From NCBI RefSeq assembly GCF_006352475.1, contig NZ_VCMZ01000001.1, forward strand, positions 1,550,001 through 1,614,000: a DNA stretch of 64,000 nt. Direction: 5' to 3'. The notes under the pieces were generated by a model that was given only the letters and a program-made list of their open reading frames with translations, searched no databases and was not told the DNA's origin. The number at the start of each line of letters is the position of its first letter. The stretch's first letter is position 1. The translations under genes were made by a program, and so were the position numbers. The DNA is from Acinetobacter pullicarnis (GTDB lineage Bacteria; Pseudomonadota; Gammaproteobacteria; Pseudomonadales; Moraxellaceae). This document shows, piece by piece, positions 61,887 to 64,000 of this stretch.

Positions 61887-62951
61887 TTAATAACGCTGTG
61901 GGCGCTGGCTGAGTCTACACAGTAATTCATAGCCAATCGTTCCATTGGCTGCAGCAACATCATCAACCAAACGCTGTTTACCCCACAATTCAACTGGCTG
62001 TCCAATCTCAACGTTTAAGCCCGTAATATCAATGGCGATCATATCCATGGAAACGCGACCCACCAGTGCAACGGCTTGGCCATTGATACTGACATAGTTT
62101 TGTTTGGAATAGGCCCGTGGATAACCATCGCCATAGCCAATCGAAACAATGGCAATTTGCATATCATGTTCAGCTTGAAAGGTTGAACCATAGCCGACAT
62201 ATTCACCGGCTTGAATTTGATTGGTGGCAATAATCGCTGCATTAAAACTCATCACCGGGGTGAGTTTTAATTGATCTACCGATTGATCCGCAAAAGGCGA
62301 AGCGCCGTATAACATAATGCCAGGGCGGACATAATCAAAATGTAATTCTGGCCATTTATAAATCGCGGCAGAGTTACAGCACGAAGCTAAAATCGGGGCA
62401 CAAGCTGTTTTAACCTCTAAGAACTGTTGGACTTGCAGATCATTGAGTGGGTAATCACGATCAGCATTGGCAAAATGCATGGTCAGTACACAGTTAAAGC
62501 CGCGGCTTTGCAGATCTTGAATAATCGCGATAATTTCAAGATGTTTGAAACCTAAGCGATTCATCCCACTGTTGAGCTTGACCCAAACTTTAAGCCCTTG
62601 TGCCTGATAGGCGTCTTGGTGCTGGATTAACCAATCTAATTGTTGTTGCTGATGAATCACAACTTCAAAGCGATTGGCAATGGCAATTGGCATTTCGTCT
62701 AGCGCAAATACACCTTCAATTAAGGTGACATCGTGTTGATCGCCAACGTCGCGAATTTGCAAGGCTTCGGCTAAGCAGGCGACACCAAAGGCATCGGTTG
62801 CATTTAAGGCTGCGAGGCAGTCATGCAGCCCGTGTCCATAGGCATTGGCTTTCACCATGCTGACGATTTTAGCTTGTGGGGCAAGTTGTTTGACACGGTT
62901 GAGATTCGATTGCAGTGCTTCACGATCAATAGACACTGTTGCTTGGCGCAC
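61887..62951 (-). CDS. alr: Alanine racemase
   Basis: The 354-residue PLP enzyme interconverts L- and D-alanine for peptidoglycan. The PLP lysine is in MVKANAYGHGLHDC (about residue 34), the catalytic tyrosine in VSIGYGDGYPRAYS, and VRPGIMLYGASPF and GRVSMDMIAIDIT are conserved. In frame start ATG at 62951. It might be the biosynthetic Alr or the catabolic DadX; no dadA is adjacent, which favours alr. It is a single minus-strand gene. Confidence 0.93.
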   Translation of the reverse strand: MRQATVSIDREALQSNLNRVKQLAPQAKIVSMVKANAYGHGLHDCLAALNATDAFGVACLAEALQIRDVGDQHDVTLIEGVFALDEMPIAIANRFEVVIHQQQQLDWLIQHQDAYQAQGLKVWVKLNSGMNRLGFKHLEIIAIIQDLQSRGFNCVLTMHFANADRDYPLNDLQVQQFLEVKTACAPILASCCNSAAIYKWPELHFDYVRPGIMLYGASPFADQSVDQLKLTPVMSFNAAIIATNQIQAGEYVGYGSTFQAEHDMQIAIVSIGYGDGYPRAYSKQNYVSINGQAVALVGRVSMDMIAIDITGLNVEIGQPVELWGKQRLVDDVAAANGTIGYELLCRLSQRPQRY

Positions 62952-63007
62952 CCTGACGACTCCTTAGAGAATAATAAATTAACCTAAAAAATAGAACGAT
63001 TCCCAAG

Positions 63008-63142
63008 ATGAATGCTAAATTCAAAGTACCAAATGCCTGCTTAAAATGCGGATCTAAGCTTGAATTTATACATGTTTTTGGAAACAGCACTATTGTAGAC
63101 CCATCATGTAGAAATGAACATTGGAGGATGGGGTTTATTTGA
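63008..63142 (+). CDS. Possible 44-residue zinc-ribbon-like peptide
   Basis: The frame encodes KFKVPNACLKCGSKLEF followed by HVFGNSTIVDPSC and a short tail. The CxxC pair and a later Cys plus His resemble a small zinc finger. No good ribosome site is seen. It overlaps the start of the XRE-like remnant in another frame and may be part of the same decayed region. Confidence 0.35.
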   Translation: MNAKFKVPNACLKCGSKLEFIHVFGNSTIVDPSCRNEHWRMGFI

Positions 63143-63300
63143 AAAGTGGGCGATGGGGGCTGCCCTCACTTTCAGCAATTGAGCGTCGTTGCAATGATCT
63201 GAAAATATCAACGATGAAAAAATATGTTGAAGCAATGGGAGGAGAACTCCGCATTGATGTTGAACTTCCCACAGGAAAACATATTGGCTTTAAGGTTTGA
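63121..63300 (+). pseudogene. Remnant of an XRE/HigA-type antitoxin gene
   Basis: The open stretch ends LSAIERRCNDLKISTMKKYV and EAMGGELRIDVELPTGKHIG, the typical last 45 residues of XRE-family antitoxins (IER-x-DLKIST-KKYVEA-GGEL). The first helices of the helix-turn-helix are missing and no proper ATG or ribosome site precedes the frame. A toxin gene is not seen beside it. It is best read as a degraded fragment left by loss of a toxin-antitoxin locus. Confidence 0.65.
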
Positions 63301-63373
63301 GAGCGGCACATATCCTCGTCATATCGCTTCTTTTAAATAAGGGGGTTTTATATGTGCAAAGCGCTATCTGAGC

Positions 63374-63408
63374 AAAACGCCCAATGCAGTGCATCAGGCG
63401 TTTTAAAT
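63374..63408. terminator. Hairpin between XRE remnant and decarboxylase gene
   Basis: AAAACGCC and GGCGTTTT pair, with an inner ATGCA/TGCAT stem in the loop. The short T4 is followed by AAATTAAA. It probably serves the minus-strand decarboxylase gene. Confidence 0.6.
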
Positions 63409-63448
63409 TAAACTTAATGGCTTGAAACTCGCTTTAGCGCGATCCCAC

Positions 63449-64000
63449 TTAGATCAGTGAGGGAATCACTTTGCTAATGGGGACTTCAATCACTGTCGGT
63501 CGATTTTGTTTGAGTGCTTCTAGACAGAAATTAAATAATTGATCCGTGGTTTCTGCACGCTTGCCAATACAACCATAACCTTTGGCCAAAGACACAATAT
63601 CTAAATCTGGAATATCTAAGCCAGGCACATTCGGTGTGTCTTGGCATTCTGAAAATGCTTTTAAAATGGCATATTCTCGGTTCACCGGAACAATATAAAT
63701 AATGGGTAAACGTTGTTGGTTCGCGGTCCACATGCCTTGAATGGCATATTGTAATGAACCATCACCAATCATCGCGACCACTGGACGATTTTTTCCATTA
63801 TCGCGTTCAGCCAAAGCGATCCCTACTGCAGCCGGGACATTCCAACCTAATGAACCACTTGCGGCCGTATAAAAGCCATCATGAAACGTAACAGGCCATG
63901 CGGTATGTAGCTCGGCAATATTAGATGGCGACTCTTCCATTAAAATTGCATTTTCTGGTACCGCTTTTCGGACTGTTTTAAAAACATCCAAAGCGGTTAA
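63449..64000 (-). CDS. Thiamine-diphosphate decarboxylase, C-terminal part (benzoylformate decarboxylase-like)
   Basis: The frame runs off the right edge, so only the last 183 codons are seen. They form the TPP-binding domain: SGSLGWNVPAAVGIALAERD, the TPP/Mg motif VVAMIGDGSLQYAIQGMWTA (GDG with the Asn partner changed position), YIVPVNREYAILKAF and GLDIPDLDIVSLAKGYG. The pattern is close to benzoylformate decarboxylase and related 2-keto-acid decarboxylases rather than acetolactate synthase. The substrate cannot be fixed from this part. Confidence 0.85.
   Translation of the reverse strand, partial: LTALDVFKTVRKAVPENAILMEESPSNIAELHTAWPVTFHDGFYTAASGSLGWNVPAAVGIALAERDNGKNRPVVAMIGDGSLQYAIQGMWTANQQRLPIIYIVPVNREYAILKAFSECQDTPNVPGLDIPDLDIVSLAKGYGCIGKRAETTDQLFNFCLEALKQNRPTVIEVPISKVIPSLI

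Noticed and set aside
1..64000. Prophage, CRISPR, defence island or secondary-metabolite cluster
   Set aside because: No integrase, phage structural gene, repeat-spacer array, nuclease-helicase pair or biosynthetic megasynthase was seen; the single WYL regulator is not next to defence genes.

Overview
The window is ordinary chromosome from a gammaproteobacterium of the family Moraxellaceae, most likely Acinetobacter. This rests on the AT-rich, A/T-ending codon use, the arrangement gyrA / lipoproteins / serC, amgK-murU lying next to lptD-surA, type II secretion pseudopilins lying apart from the other gsp genes, and the AT-rich spacers. The species cannot be fixed from the sequence alone. No prophage, integrase, intact insertion sequence, CRISPR array, tRNA or rRNA gene was seen. 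Most genes are conserved housekeeping functions; the unusual material is in a few accessory operons and in the spacers.

Layout. 1-2462: the 3' end of gyrA, then two tandem paralogous lipoproteins. 2505-9077 (minus): a dicarboxylate/amino-acid symporter, then a four-gene export operon (TolC-like channel, HlyD-like adaptor, two ABC-2 permeases) with no ATPase gene. 9525-12551: serC, a possible 50-residue membrane protein, a 744-bp AT-rich spacer with a 21-bp hairpin and an inverted pair of DnaA-box-like sites, and an uncharacterised protein. 12683-22008: a YaiI-type protein, an EamA transporter, a degenerate small gene, the lipoprotein-release transporter (lolC/E-lolD), comEC, a lipid A acyltransferase, an S49 peptidase and an alpha/beta hydrolase.

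22110-33965 is an envelope-biogenesis block: lptD-surA on minus, and amgK-murU (peptidoglycan recycling) divergent from them. Then come rsmG-parA-parB (rRNA methylation and chromosome partition) and msbA-lpxK-kdsB (lipid A transport and synthesis). 33987-39355: holB-pilZ-tatD, a TetR regulator and the minor pseudopilins gspHIJK. 39508-47836: a QueD-like enzyme, ung, a 3-hydroxyisobutyryl-CoA hydrolase-like protein, tadA, an SRPBCC protein, cmk-rpsA-ihfB-lapA, a frameshifted membrane protein gene where lapB often lies in relatives, and pyrF. 47938-55287: a LysO-type exporter, a Baeyer-Villiger-type monooxygenase divergent from an AraC-family regulator, zapE and glcB. 55528-60154: a DoxX / adaptor / RND-pump operon with the MexGHI layout but no outer-membrane channel. 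60388-64000: a tiny ORF followed by a terminator, a WYL regulator, alanine racemase, remnants of an XRE-type antitoxin gene, and the 3' part of a thiamine-diphosphate decarboxylase running off the right edge.

Many of these genes serve the Gram-negative envelope. LolC/E-LolD releases lipoproteins, LptD with SurA builds the LPS/LOS assembly pore, MsbA, LpxK, KdsB and the LpxL/M-family enzyme make and flip lipid A, AmgK and MurU recycle muramic acid, and two export systems span the envelope. I did not find a convincing wholly new system. The best leads are the ATPase-less ABC-2 export operon, the channel-less MexGHI-like operon, the A6-run frameshift at 46586-46591, and the unexplained hairpins and DnaA-like sites in the spacers.
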